NCBI GenBank assembly: GCA_021768085.1
Contig: JAETOJ010000009.1
Location: forward strand, 1 to 64,000
Reading direction: 5' to 3'
Length of the DNA stretch: 64,000 nucleotides
Source: Bacillota bacterium
GTDB taxonomy: Bacteria; Bacillota; Clostridia; Oscillospirales; Oscillospiraceae
A program made the translations under genes and the position numbers. The notes beneath the pieces were generated by a model. It did no database searches, was not told where the DNA came from, and saw only the letters and a program-made list of their open reading frames with translations. Of this stretch, positions 50,567-60,100 are shown piece after piece. The first letter of the stretch is position 1. Each line of letters opens with the position of its first letter.

Positions 50567-50574
50567 TTAGGGGA
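50538..50574 (-). other. Two hairpins beside VR (candidate retrohoming structures)
   Basis: Hairpin 1: CCGGGGGGT (50538-50546) and ACCCCCCGG (50551-50559) with a 4-nt loop. Hairpin 2: CCCC (50562-50565), loop TTTA, GGGG (50570-50573), containing the target's stop codon. They lie 9 to 45 bp beyond the end of VR; the matching position beside TR has no such stem. In the Bordetella phage DGR a hairpin just downstream of VR promotes target recognition. Confidence 0.6.
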
Positions 50575-53119
50575 GTTTTTGAAGGCGCGAGCCGAGGAGG
50601 CCGTAGGTGTTGGACGGCGCGTTGTCGCCGCTGAGGTAGAACGGCCCCGCGCCGGCGCCGATGCTGTAGTAGCCGCCGACACAGAGGGCCCGGACCCCGG
50701 TGTAATAGCTGCAATAATCCGGGACGAACGTCGTCTCGGACCCGCCGACCTCCGAGGGATAGATAAAGCTCGGGTCGTTTGTGTCGTGGCCCCACGCCTT
50801 GATCCAGCCTCCCGTCGTGGCCCGCTTGTTGCTCCGTACCGTTGCCCCGGTCCCGTTGTAGCTGTCGGAGAAGTTGGCCGGGTTGTTGTAGGTGGAAATA
50901 TTCGCGTCGGAGAAAATGATCCCGTCGCGCCACTCAAGGACGTTGCCCCACGGGTTTTCAATGTTCCGATACTGGACCGCCGTCTGGCCGTCCGTTCCGG
51001 CGGCGCGGCCCGTGTGGTATGTCATGGAATCCGTGGCCCCGGTGTTGATTTTCGCGCCGGAGCTCACGTTGCCCTGTCCGATCGCGGTCTGTCCGTTCCA
51101 ATCCGCATACTCCACGATATACAAAAACCACCATGTCAAATGTAAAGCAATATCCGCTTGCCAGTAGGTCGCGCCGAGGGCGTGAATCCCGCTCCTGAAG
51201 GTGGCGAGGGGCGTCGAGACTTTCGGGGCCTGTCCGCTCCTGGACATATAGGAGCCGTCGCACTCATAGCGGCCAATATAGACCACGTCGCGCTCGCCCT
51301 TGCCGTCCCCGCGGTCCCGGTGGGCCGGGGATACCTGATAGCCCGGAGTCGCCTTGTCCGCGATCTGGACCTTAAAGGGCGCGTGAGATACCTTTACCCA
51401 ATATTTCGGAATGGCGACGAGGACGTTATTCCCGTCCGTGGTTTTCGTCATGCCGGACCACGGGAGGCGGTTGTCAAAGGGGGAGGACCCGGCCCCGTTG
51501 CCGACGGCTGGGACGGGGTCCGTAAAGAGGCCCGCGTCGTCCGTCCTGGTGAGCTTGGTCGTGCTGGAGCCGTCCCACGACGCGCCGTAGATGTGGACAT
51601 AGGCGAGGGAGATCGTTTTCGACTGGCCGGAGGCGGTGATCTGGACCGTCCCGCTCGCCTCCTGTCCGCTCTTTGTGGCGGTGATCGTATAGGTCCCGGC
51701 CTCCTTTACCGTAAAGACGGCGGAGCCCGTAGAGGTCTTTGTCTGCGTGTTGGAGCCCTTCGCACAAGTAACGGTCGAGCCGCTCTCCACGTTGACGGTG
51801 ATCGTCGCGGAGAAAAATTCAAGGTTGAGGGTTTTCGACTGGCCGCCCGCCGTGATCTGGACGCTCCCGCTCGTGGTCTCCCCGTTCATGGAGCCTACGA
51901 TCTGCCACGTCGCCGCATTGTGGATCGTAAACACGACGGAGCCGTTAGAGGTCCCGTCGAGGGTGGTCGTCCCGTCCGTACAAGTGACATAGGCCCCGGC
52001 GGCGATATTGACGGTGATCGTGGATCGGAAATATTCGAGGGTGAGGGTCTCCGACTGGCCGGAGGCGGTGATCTGGACCGTTCCGCTCGTGGTCTCGTCC
52101 CCCGTGGTGGCCGTTATGGTGTAGGTGGCCGCCGAGGTAACGGTAAAGACGACGGAGCCCGTCTCGGAGGTTTTGGTCTGCGTCTTTCCGCCGCCCTCGC
52201 ATACCACGGAGGAGCCCGCCTCCACGTTGACGGTGATCGTGGACTCAAAAAAGGCCAGGGCGGCGGCGTACTGTTTCGCCGTGTCGACCACGACGTCGAC
52301 GGTGTTCGAGGGGAGGCCGTCCCGCTCCGCCGAGACGCTCCAGGTCCCATAATCCGGGACATTGAACACGACCGCCGCGCCCGTGGAGGTCTGCTCGTAG
52401 CTCTTGGAGCCGTTGGAGCACGTCACGGCGGCCCCCGCCGCCACGGTCACAATAATTTGAGGATAGAGGCCGCCCGCCGCCTGTGCGGCCTCCAGGGCCT
52501 CGTCTGCGGTCTCCAGGGCCTCCGTCGCCGCGGCCTGGGCGGTGCTGGCCGCCGAGGAGGCGGAGGCCGCCGCGGTCTGTGCTGTCTCCGCCGCACCCTG
52601 GGCCGTGGCCGCCGCGTCCGCCGCGGTCTGTGCGTCCTCCTTTGCCTGTGCGGCGTCCTGGGCCGCCTGTGTGGCCGTCGTGGCCGCCGTCGTAGCTTTA
52701 CCCTCCGCCGCCGCCGCGGCCTCCTGGGCGGCTTTTGCGGCGTCCTTGGCGTCCTTTGCCGAGGTCCCCGCCGCTGTTGCGGCCTCCTGGGCCGTTGTGG
52801 CCGCGTCCCTGGTCTCCGTAACGGCGGCGATCAGGTCGGCATGGTCCTTTGCGGTGAAGTTCCGCCCGATCAGCTCCCCCGCCGTCCATGCCTTGGCGGT
52901 TCCTTCGACGCCCCTTTGACAGCCGGAGAGGGCGGTCTCCGTTTTGGCCGTATAGAGGATGGTCTCGCCCTCCTCGTCGGTGCCAATGGTGGCGAGGTTC
53001 GGGGCGGGCGGAAACGCCGAGACGTCCGAGACTTCGATAATGGAGTCCGCCGCGCCGATATTGTTCGTGAGGGTGGCTTGCGGTGAGAACGGAATACCGG
53101 GATAGAGTGTTGTCGCCAT
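50567..53119 (-). CDS. DGR-diversified receptor-binding tail protein
   Basis: 850 residues. Residues 1-100: virion-attachment region. Residues 100-215: Ala-rich coiled coil (repeats of AAxTAQxAA), likely a trimeric stalk. Residues 215-520: four or so related modules of about 75 residues (ITVNVEAGSSVVCEGG, SGTVQITASGQSKT) that look Ig/PEGA-like. Residues 560-850: C-type-lectin/formylglycine-enzyme-like fold (WGNVLEWRDG, GVRALCVGGYYS) ending in VR, so the varied residues (12 changed) form the binding face. A direct parallel to the phage Mtd adhesin system. Confidence 0.9.
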   Translation of the reverse strand: MATTLYPGIPFSPQATLTNNIGAADSIIEVSDVSAFPPAPNLATIGTDEEGETILYTAKTETALSGCQRGVEGTAKAWTAGELIGRNFTAKDHADLIAAVTETRDAATTAQEAATAAGTSAKDAKDAAKAAQEAAAAAEGKATTAATTATQAAQDAAQAKEDAQTAADAAATAQGAAETAQTAAASASSAASTAQAAATEALETADEALEAAQAAGGLYPQIIVTVAAGAAVTCSNGSKSYEQTSTGAAVVFNVPDYGTWSVSAERDGLPSNTVDVVVDTAKQYAAALAFFESTITVNVEAGSSVVCEGGGKTQTKTSETGSVVFTVTSAATYTITATTGDETTSGTVQITASGQSETLTLEYFRSTITVNIAAGAYVTCTDGTTTLDGTSNGSVVFTIHNAATWQIVGSMNGETTSGSVQITAGGQSKTLNLEFFSATITVNVESGSTVTCAKGSNTQTKTSTGSAVFTVKEAGTYTITATKSGQEASGTVQITASGQSKTISLAYVHIYGASWDGSSTTKLTRTDDAGLFTDPVPAVGNGAGSSPFDNRLPWSGMTKTTDGNNVLVAIPKYWVKVSHAPFKVQIADKATPGYQVSPAHRDRGDGKGERDVVYIGRYECDGSYMSRSGQAPKVSTPLATFRSGIHALGATYWQADIALHLTWWFLYIVEYADWNGQTAIGQGNVSSGAKINTGATDSMTYHTGRAAGTDGQTAVQYRNIENPWGNVLEWRDGIIFSDANISTYNNPANFSDSYNGTGATVRSNKRATTGGWIKAWGHDTNDPSFIYPSEVGGSETTFVPDYCSYYTGVRALCVGGYYSIGAGAGPFYLSGDNAPSNTYGLLGSRLQKLP
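50583..50726 (-). repeat. DGR variable repeat (VR)
   Basis: The last 48 codons of the receptor-binding gene. Compared with TR the changes at protein level are N to S, Y, Y, S, I, G, S, D, Y and L, plus Y to C and T to A. All arise from A-to-other changes, two codons being hit twice. Shows that this retroelement has been active since VR was last identical to TR. Confidence 0.97.
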
Positions 53120-53130
53120 AGAAAAACCTC

Positions 53131-55170
53131 CTAAACTGTTTTATCCCCGCGGGATTGAATAAAGCCTTGCACGATCAAGTCAATACTGATATAGGCGAGG
53201 TCGTCCGGGCGCACCTCCAGAGATAGCCAGCTCCCCCGGGGGATCATGTTGTCCGATCCCGTCAAGAGGTCCGTAATATCAAGCTCCGCCGTCCTCCCGG
53301 AGAAATCCGCCTTTTTCGCCCCGTTGATGTAGAGGCCGAATTTTTGAGGGTTCCCATACTGATAAATTCCCGGCGTGATATTGTGGGAATGAGAGGGGAC
53401 CGTTACCTTGTGGGAGTGCCCCGGGATCGTGATCGTGTGCCTGTGGTCCGGGATGGTGACGCGGTGGGAATGGCCCGGGATCGTGGTCGTGTGGGAGTGC
53501 GCCGGGATGGTGACGCGGTGGGTGTGGTCGTCTACGGTGTGCGTGTGCGACGGGATCATGTGAGAGTGCGCCGGGTGGATATGAGCGCCGGAGTCCACCC
53601 AATTCTCATACCCTGCCGCAATCACGGCCCCGTCCTCCGTCTTTCCCCCATAGACCGCGAGTTTTACTCCATTATGGAGGCCGTGGTTATGTACCGCCTG
53701 CCCGGTGGTCTCATGCGGGAGGACGTTCGAGCTCTCAAGGGCCGTCGCGCTGGAGGTGGCCCCGCCGCCGCTGGAGGTTGTTTGTCCGCCGCCGCTGGAG
53801 CTGGTGGCCGTGGTCCGGCCCCCGTCGGAGCTTGTCCGGGTTTGGTCGTCGCTGGTGGTGGTGGTCGAGGTGGTCCGGCCCCCGTCGGAGCTTGTCCGGG
53901 TTTGGTCGTCGCTCGTGGTGGAGGTGACGACCTTCGCCGCGTCGCTCTCTGTGCTCTTGGAGTAGGCCCGGAATTTCGCCACTCTTACCTTGACGAGGAC
54001 CTTGTTTATAATCCGCATTTCCGCCGGGATGAAAAAGTCCATAACTGCCCCGGAGGCGGCGTCGCAATTCGCTTGGAGGGCTTGGCTATAAATTTGCGTG
54101 GCCCCCTGTGCATAGGTCTGTTCTATCCTCTGTCGGTCCGCCATATCGGCCAGGGAGGAGGCGATCGAGGTCTCCTTGTTCGCCACTACCAAAGAGGACC
54201 GCTCCACGTCCTCATAATCCCGCTTGATCTCCGTAATGAACGTGTCCACGTTCTCCCCGATCTCCGGGTAAACCATGCGGAGGCGTTTCCCTATGGCCGC
54301 CTTGTCAAAGTCGGAGGCGGTCATTTCCTGATAGCCTACGGAATAGGAGACGGCGGGCTCCTGGAGCTCCTGGAGCATAGCCGCCGCCGCGGCCTTGAGG
54401 GAGGCCGGGTCCTCATAGCGGCGGTCCGTCCATACCCTTTCTATGATCCCGTATTTATCCGTGATCGCTTTCGGGCTCTGGAGGTATGGGACGCCGCCGT
54501 TCACGCTCCCGATCCCGAGCTGGTTCACGCCCTCGCCATAGCCGAGGGGATAGAGGCGGGTCACGATATTTTGAGGGTCCCTTTGCCGCTGGTAGCTCGT
54601 CATATTGTGCCGCCGCCGGACGTACATTTCCGGGCGGCCTGTGGTGTCCAGCCGCTTTAATGACAGCCGCCACGGATAGACCGCCGTATTTGTCCGCCAT
54701 ATATAGGGGCCCGCGAGGGGCGTCGCCACGGAAAAGAGGGCGGAGAGGAGGGACTCTTGCTCCCACCCGTATTCAAATTGGTTTCGATAGTCGCACTCGT
54801 CCAGGACCCAATTTTTCACAAGCTGGTGATCCAGGACGTACCGGATCACGTCCGGGGTGTAGGTCCCGAGGTTCCCGACGACGTGATACCCGAAAAGGAT
54901 ATTGTCGATCAGGGTAGCGAGGACGTGTTCGCATTGATAGGCCACGCTCCCGGACTCGTCCACGGCGAGGGTCTCCGGCATGATCCGGTAAAGCTCCCCG
55001 CCGTTGTGCCGGACATAATAGAACGGCTTGCAATACTCATTTTTCGGGTCCTTGTAGGGGAGGGAGAAATAGAGATACCAAACGGCGTTTATCCGCTGTT
55101 GTTCTGAAATAGCGTGGGCGTTCTCCGCGATCGCTACCCGCCGCCGCGATTTATCAAAAATTTCTATCAT
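53131..55170 (-). CDS. Tail tip protein, minor structural/endopeptidase-like N-terminus
   Basis: 679 residues. Residues 1-370 match the Siphovirus tail-associated (Tal, ReqiPepy6 gp37-like) region: SEQQRINAVWYLYFSLPYKD, YRQCEHVLATL-type and VTRLYPLGYGEGVNQLGI. Then a Ser/Thr/Gly-rich linker (about 400-470) coded partly by a perfect 43-bp repeat (53811-53853 and 53871-53913), and a stretch (about 535-610) with repeated HxH (HTH, HSH, HRH). Such HxH sets bind iron or zinc in phage fibres. Between Dit-type genes and the receptor-binding gene, as expected for the tail tip. Confidence 0.82.
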   Translation of the reverse strand: MIEIFDKSRRRVAIAENAHAISEQQRINAVWYLYFSLPYKDPKNEYCKPFYYVRHNGGELYRIMPETLAVDESGSVAYQCEHVLATLIDNILFGYHVVGNLGTYTPDVIRYVLDHQLVKNWVLDECDYRNQFEYGWEQESLLSALFSVATPLAGPYIWRTNTAVYPWRLSLKRLDTTGRPEMYVRRRHNMTSYQRQRDPQNIVTRLYPLGYGEGVNQLGIGSVNGGVPYLQSPKAITDKYGIIERVWTDRRYEDPASLKAAAAAMLQELQEPAVSYSVGYQEMTASDFDKAAIGKRLRMVYPEIGENVDTFITEIKRDYEDVERSSLVVANKETSIASSLADMADRQRIEQTYAQGATQIYSQALQANCDAASGAVMDFFIPAEMRIINKVLVKVRVAKFRAYSKSTESDAAKVVTSTTSDDQTRTSSDGGRTTSTTTTSDDQTRTSSDGGRTTATSSSGGGQTTSSGGGATSSATALESSNVLPHETTGQAVHNHGLHNGVKLAVYGGKTEDGAVIAAGYENWVDSGAHIHPAHSHMIPSHTHTVDDHTHRVTIPAHSHTTTIPGHSHRVTIPDHRHTITIPGHSHKVTVPSHSHNITPGIYQYGNPQKFGLYINGAKKADFSGRTAELDITDLLTGSDNMIPRGSWLSLEVRPDDLAYISIDLIVQGFIQSRGDKTV
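53811..53913. repeat. 43-bp direct repeat inside tail tip gene
   Basis: TGGTCCGGCCCCCGTCGGAG and the next 23 bases occur twice at 60-bp spacing (53811-53853, 53871-53913). Encodes DDQTRTSSDGGRTT twice in the linker. May change length by recombination. Confidence 0.85.
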
Positions 55171-55865
55171 AGGTATCTCTCCGTATAAATGAGCTGTCCC
55201 CGGAGCTGGCCGCCGGAGGCGCTCTCAATAATGAGCCGGAGGAGGTCGCGGGAAATGTTGATCCAGTCCCCGGACTGTGTATGCAAGGCGTTTTCCCCGT
55301 CCAGGAGGACGAGGAAAAGCCCGCTATCTATCCGCAATTCTCCCCCGGGCGGGATCGTGAGCTGGAGGGTCGTCCGTTCTGTGGTCTGTGAGGTTGCCTC
55401 TAACATGGAGGTCAGGACCTCGGAGCCCTTGAGGAGGGCCGGGACATTCTTCGATCCCGCCGCCGCCGCGGCGAGGCGGTCCGCAAGCTCCAGGGGGGCG
55501 GGGACATTCTTCGCGCCCTGGGCCTGTGCGGTCAGCGTGTCCCGGGCGGCCAGCGCCGCGGGCGTGTTCTTCTGGCCGTACATGGAGCCCCGGAGGGCCT
55601 CGGATAGGGCGGCCCGGGTCACTACGTCCGCCGACATTTTCGCCGTCGTAAAGAGGCCGGAGGCCGCCGAGAACGCGGAAATAACGGAGACCGTCCCCCG
55701 GGCGGAGCCCTGGAGGGCCTCCGCGTATTTGTCCCGAAAATCGACGGGGATCGCGGCCCCGGCGACCGCTCCCATAGCCTCGGAAAAGCTCTCCGCGATC
55801 TCGACCGTCTTTGTCTCCTGGTTGACGGAATACCGGGCGAGGCTATACCGCCTATCGTTATACAT
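55167..55865 (-). CDS. Phage tail protein of unknown function
   Basis: 232 residues, not recognised as a named family. Ala-rich helical middle with two similar segments (AALAARDTLTAQAQGAKNVP, LELADRLAAAAAGSKNVPAL) and a C-terminal beta-rich end (LTIPPGGELRIDSGLFLVLLDG, HTQSGDWINI). Coupled by 4-bp and 1-bp overlaps to its neighbours in the tail operon. Likely baseplate or tail-tip part. Confidence 0.65.
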   Translation of the reverse strand: MYNDRRYSLARYSVNQETKTVEIAESFSEAMGAVAGAAIPVDFRDKYAEALQGSARGTVSVISAFSAASGLFTTAKMSADVVTRAALSEALRGSMYGQKNTPAALAARDTLTAQAQGAKNVPAPLELADRLAAAAAGSKNVPALLKGSEVLTSMLEATSQTTERTTLQLTIPPGGELRIDSGLFLVLLDGENALHTQSGDWINISRDLLRLIIESASGGQLRGQLIYTERYL

Positions 55866-56644
55866 TAGTTGATCCCTACCTCCACGGCCCCCTCCGCGAT
55901 CGTGGGCATATACCCGCGCTTGAGCTCCACGGACTCCGTCAGGGGCTTAATATAGACGGGCTCGCCGGAGGTCTCGGCGGAGTAGAGGGCGGAATAGGTC
56001 CAGGTCCCCCACGCGGTCGAGGGCCTGGGAAACGCCGCCGCCGTGGAGTTTCGGGCGATAATCTGGCCGGAGGTCTGCTCCGCCGGGGCCCCAAAGGTGA
56101 GCGCGACCCGCTGGTAATTGTCGCCGGACAGCTCGGAGCCCGCCGCCTCCGGCGATCCGTTCCAGAGGGAAAAATAGGGCGTGATCCCCTGGATCGAGTT
56201 CCCCCGGAAGATGTTCAAAACCTTCGTTTTCCACGCCTTGGAGAGGTTCCCGGTGAGGTAGAAAAGCACGTCCCCGGCCAGGAATACGGGGGGCTCCTCC
56301 GCCCCGATAATGAGCGGCTCCACAAGCTCGCCCCGGGCGAGCATATTCCCGCCCGTGAGGGAATCCACGACGCCGATATGTGTAATAGTTCCCGCCGCCG
56401 AGACGGGGGTCGGGAAAGTAATGTCGGTGAGGTTCTGAATCCCGATCCCGCCGTTAGAATCGGCCGGCGCGGAAAAGTCAATTTCCATCCGCTTATATCC
56501 GGTATAGCTTACCTCCGTCCCTCCCGCTCCGGTCTCGCCGGGGTCGTTAAGGTAGAGGGCGAGGTAGCATTTCGCCGGAGCCGCAAAAGTGACGCCGCGG
56601 AGGGCGTTCAAAATCCCGTTTTCCAGGTAGTCGCAAGCGTACAT
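55865..56644 (-). CDS. Phage tail/baseplate protein with duplicated beta domain
   Basis: 259 residues. Two similar halves: MYACDYLENGILNALRGVTF with YLALYLNDPGETGAGGTEVS, and KVLNIFRGNSIQGITPYFSLW with GSPEAAGSELSG; both run on to a similar beta segment (MEIDFSAP versus VALTFGAP) and an aromatic/positive stretch. This head-to-tail pairing suggests a duplicated small tail-fibre domain. I start at the ATG at 56644 with AGGAG-type site; the longer frame runs into the Dit gene. Confidence 0.7.
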   Translation of the reverse strand: MYACDYLENGILNALRGVTFAAPAKCYLALYLNDPGETGAGGTEVSYTGYKRMEIDFSAPADSNGGIGIQNLTDITFPTPVSAAGTITHIGVVDSLTGGNMLARGELVEPLIIGAEEPPVFLAGDVLFYLTGNLSKAWKTKVLNIFRGNSIQGITPYFSLWNGSPEAAGSELSGDNYQRVALTFGAPAEQTSGQIIARNSTAAAFPRPSTAWGTWTYSALYSAETSGEPVYIKPLTESVELKRGYMPTIAEGAVEVGIN

Positions 56645-56646
56645 AA

Positions 56647-57180
56647 TCAAACACTCCTTTTTATGGCCGTTATGGTGACGGTGAGGACGTCCGCGTCGGA
56701 GAGGTTCCTCAAGACGATAATGCAAGGGGTCTCCGCTGTGCCCTGGTAGTCGACCGGGTTCTCCCCGGAGGCGATCGGCTGGGTCACGGTCCGCCCGAGG
56801 GCAAAGGGCGGGTTATAGTTCCATGTGAGATCAAACTCCCCGTATTTGAGGTGTTGCGCCATAGGGGGGCCGCCGGAGATACGGGCCGTATAGTATTTGT
56901 CCGGCTCCTTATCGTAGGTGAGCCGCCCGGTCCCGGACAGCCAATAGGCGATCTCCCGGCATACCTCCGGGACGGTTTTCCCGCTCGGGCATTTGAACGC
57001 ACAATGAATAGTCTCGGCCCGCTCGTCGTATACGTTCCCGACCACGCCGTCATAATAGCCGGAGCGGCCAGGAATGACGACTTTCCCCTCCCGCCGCGGG
57101 GGGAGAATGATCCGGCTCGTGTCCTGTGTGTAAATCCCGAATTTGCTACTATGAACGCCCCGGAAAGAAAATCCGCTCAT
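56647..57180 (-). CDS. Distal tail protein (Dit family)
   Basis: 177 residues. FRGVHSSKFGIYTQDTSRIILPPRR, then VVIPGRSGYYD, is the start of Dit-like (SPP1 gp19.1, SIPHO tail) proteins, which form the hub at the tail end between tape measure and tip. Overlaps the tape measure stop by 4 bp. Confidence 0.85.
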   Translation of the reverse strand: MSGFSFRGVHSSKFGIYTQDTSRIILPPRREGKVVIPGRSGYYDGVVGNVYDERAETIHCAFKCPSGKTVPEVCREIAYWLSGTGRLTYDKEPDKYYTARISGGPPMAQHLKYGEFDLTWNYNPPFALGRTVTQPIASGENPVDYQGTAETPCIIVLRNLSDADVLTVTITAIKRSV

Positions 57181-60100
57181 AAGCTCCCGCCTCCTCTCGA
57201 TCTGCTTTCCCGCTCCGTGAGATAGTAAAGCTCCCGGGCGACCCGCCCGACGTCCTGGTCGTCCCGGACCTCCAGCTTGTCGACGTAGATCGCAATACCC
57301 CCGGGCCCGCCGCCGCGGTTCTGGACCGCCGCCACGATCGCCGCGGTCTGTTCCCGTTGGGCGGCGAGGAGGCCCGCCTCCGTCCCGCTCGGGCGGCTTT
57401 TTTCGTATGCCCGGATCGCGGACTCGGCGAGTGTGGAATAGGTCCGCTCCAGGTTCGGCCCCTCCTCCTCGGCTCCTTCAATCGCGCCCCGGATCGTGTT
57501 CTTTCCGCTTTCCTTGAAAACGCGGGACGGTGAATGTATGTCAAGCGTGGATTTATAGGCATTATTCGCCGCGTTTGCGAGGGAGCGATATGTGGAAACA
57601 AGGGAGGAGCGCATACTCTCTGCGCCGTCGATATAGCCGTCTATGGTAGCCATGCCCGCGGCCTGGGCCTCCGCCGAGGCGTCCAGCTCGTCCGCCATTT
57701 CCTTTACACGGTCCTCTATGTCCTTCATTTTGTCGGAAAAATCGGTTTCCATTTCGGCCACGGTCTCGGAAAATGCCTCTTTGCCCTCCTCCACTTTTGC
57801 AAGCTGTTCATTAAGGGCGGCTATATCCTCCTCGCCGCCTTCCACGATGGCCGCGAGAATTTGGGCGGACTCCTCGGAGCCGTCGGACAGCTTACGGATC
57901 AGGCCCTCGTCGACGCCGAGCTCCATAGCCTTTTGAATGTTGGCGGCGTAGGTTTCCATATAGGAGACCTGCCCCTGGAGGGTCCCGATCAGGTTGTCAA
58001 TGGAAGTTTTCGCCGATCCGTCCAGCTCGTTAAAAAGGCCGAGCTGTCCGTCTATGCTCTCCATAGCGGAGTTATAGCTTTCCTCATAGGCCGCCTGGAG
58101 GCTTTCCATTTCGGAAATCAGCCCCTCGACGGTCTGTGTTGCCTCCTGGGTCTTTTGTGCGGTCGCCTCCTGTTGGGCCGTATATTCCGCCGTGGCGGCC
58201 TCCAGCTCCGCGATCTGCGCGGCGTTTTCCTCCTGGGCGGCGGTCAGGGCTTTTACATTGTTCTCCTCCGTTGCCGTAAACCACGCGCCGGACTCTTTCG
58301 CCGCCGAAAGTTCCGCCTCCGCCTGTTCGAGCTCCTGGGCGATCTGCGCCTCCTCTTTTCGGAGCTCCGTCAAGCGGGCGACCTGGGCCTCCATTTCCTC
58401 TTGTTCCGCCGACTTTTCGATCATAGCGCCGAGGGCGTCGGTCGTCATATTGATTGAATCGGCGGTTTCATCATAGGCGAGGCCGAGGCCCGGGACGGCC
58501 TCGTTTAGTTCGTCGACTAACTGTTTTATATTTTCCTTTTGGGTGGCCGACTTTTCCTCTACGGCGAGGAGGTTCTCCAGGGCCGCAAGGGAGGCGGAGG
58601 TCGAGGCTTGCTCCTCCTCCATAGCGGCGGAGAGGTCCTCATAGGCCGTTTTCGTTTCTTCAAGGGACGCCGTAAACTCTTTTACTTGTTCGGACGCCTC
58701 TGTCGCCGATACGATCCAGCTCCCCACGACGGCGATCAGGGCCCCCGCCGCCGCCGTGACGGCAAGGATCGGACAGAGGGACATAGAGAGGTTGAGGGCG
58801 TCTTGCACCACTTTAGCGGCGGCGGTTACCGCCGTATAGGCCGCAAAGCCCGCCGATAGGAGCCCGATCGCCGTAACTGCCCCCGTGATCGCTTGCACGA
58901 GCCACGGGTTTTCATTTGCGAAATCCGTCGCCCACGAAAAGGCGTCCGCCCCGGTGCTATACAGTTTTTCGAGCGCCGGGTTCAGTTGATCGCCGATTGC
59001 AATTTTTAGATTTTCCGCGGCGGTTGTCATTCGCTGGTGTGCAAATTCCGTTGTATCCGCCATAGTCTGGAAATTACGATCGACCGCGCCGGAGCTGTTC
59101 GCCATGACGCCGAGGGTCCGGTCAAATTCTTCCGCCCCGGTGTTGAGGAGAGAGAGGGCCGCCTTGCCCGCCGTGGTGCTACTCCAAAGGTTGGAGAACG
59201 CGGTCGCGTCCCCGTCGACGCTGTCGGAGAGGATCGTCATAATGTCCCCGAGGTTGGAGCCGCTCCCCATGAGCTCGGCAAAGCTCTTTCCGGTTTGATC
59301 CTCCAGAATCCCGGCCACGTTGGAGCCGCTCTTTGCCAGCTCGTCCAGCATAGCGCCGAGGTTGGTCGTCGAAATCGCCGTATTCATACCGCCTTTTGTG
59401 AGGAGTGCATAGGCGGTTGTCAGGTTTTCGAGGCTTACGTTATAAGCGGCGGCGGATGGGATCACGCGGCCTATGTTCGCGGCCAGCTCGCCGACCGATG
59501 TCTTGCCCTCGTCCTGTGTCTTTACGAGCATAGAGGCCACGCGCTCGGCCTCTGTCCCCTCCAGCTTGTAGGAGTTGATCGCGGTCGTCAGAACGTCGAC
59601 GGCGGTCGCGGAATCGGTAAATCCCGCCGTCGAGGTCTTTGTTGCCGTGGCGACAAAGTTCACGACGTCCGCCGTATCCACGCCCGCCGAGAGGGCTTGA
59701 TAGGCCGCCTCGGATAGAGCCCCCACGGCGACGCCTGTCTCGGAGGACAGCTCCAGAAATTGAGCCTTGAGGGTCTCAAGCGGGACCTTTGTTGTGTCTG
59801 CCAGGGTTGAGACCTTCGCCATTGAGGTCTCAAAGCCCGCCGCGGCCTCCGCGCATTCAAGGAGGACGTCCGCGATCTCCTTCACGGTTTTAGCAATCCC
59901 CGCGGCGGCCAGGGCAGAGGCGAGGGCGTCGATCCCCTTTTTTGATCCCTCGACCTCATTCCCAAACTCGTCTATGGAATCCGCGCACCCGTCGGCGCTG
60001 TTGCGGGCCTCGTCAAGATAGCCGTTATTCTTGTCGATCTCGTCGGATAGGCCGTTTAACTCGACCTTTGCGTTATTGAGCTGTTTTTGCCAATTCTGGA

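Noticed and set aside
50304-50726. CRISPR or ordinary duplication as explanation of TR and VR
   Set aside because: Two copies only, one in a coding end, with every difference at template adenines; no spacers or cas genes.
53811-53913. CRISPR-like repeat
   Set aside because: Two copies inside an open frame encoding a hinge.
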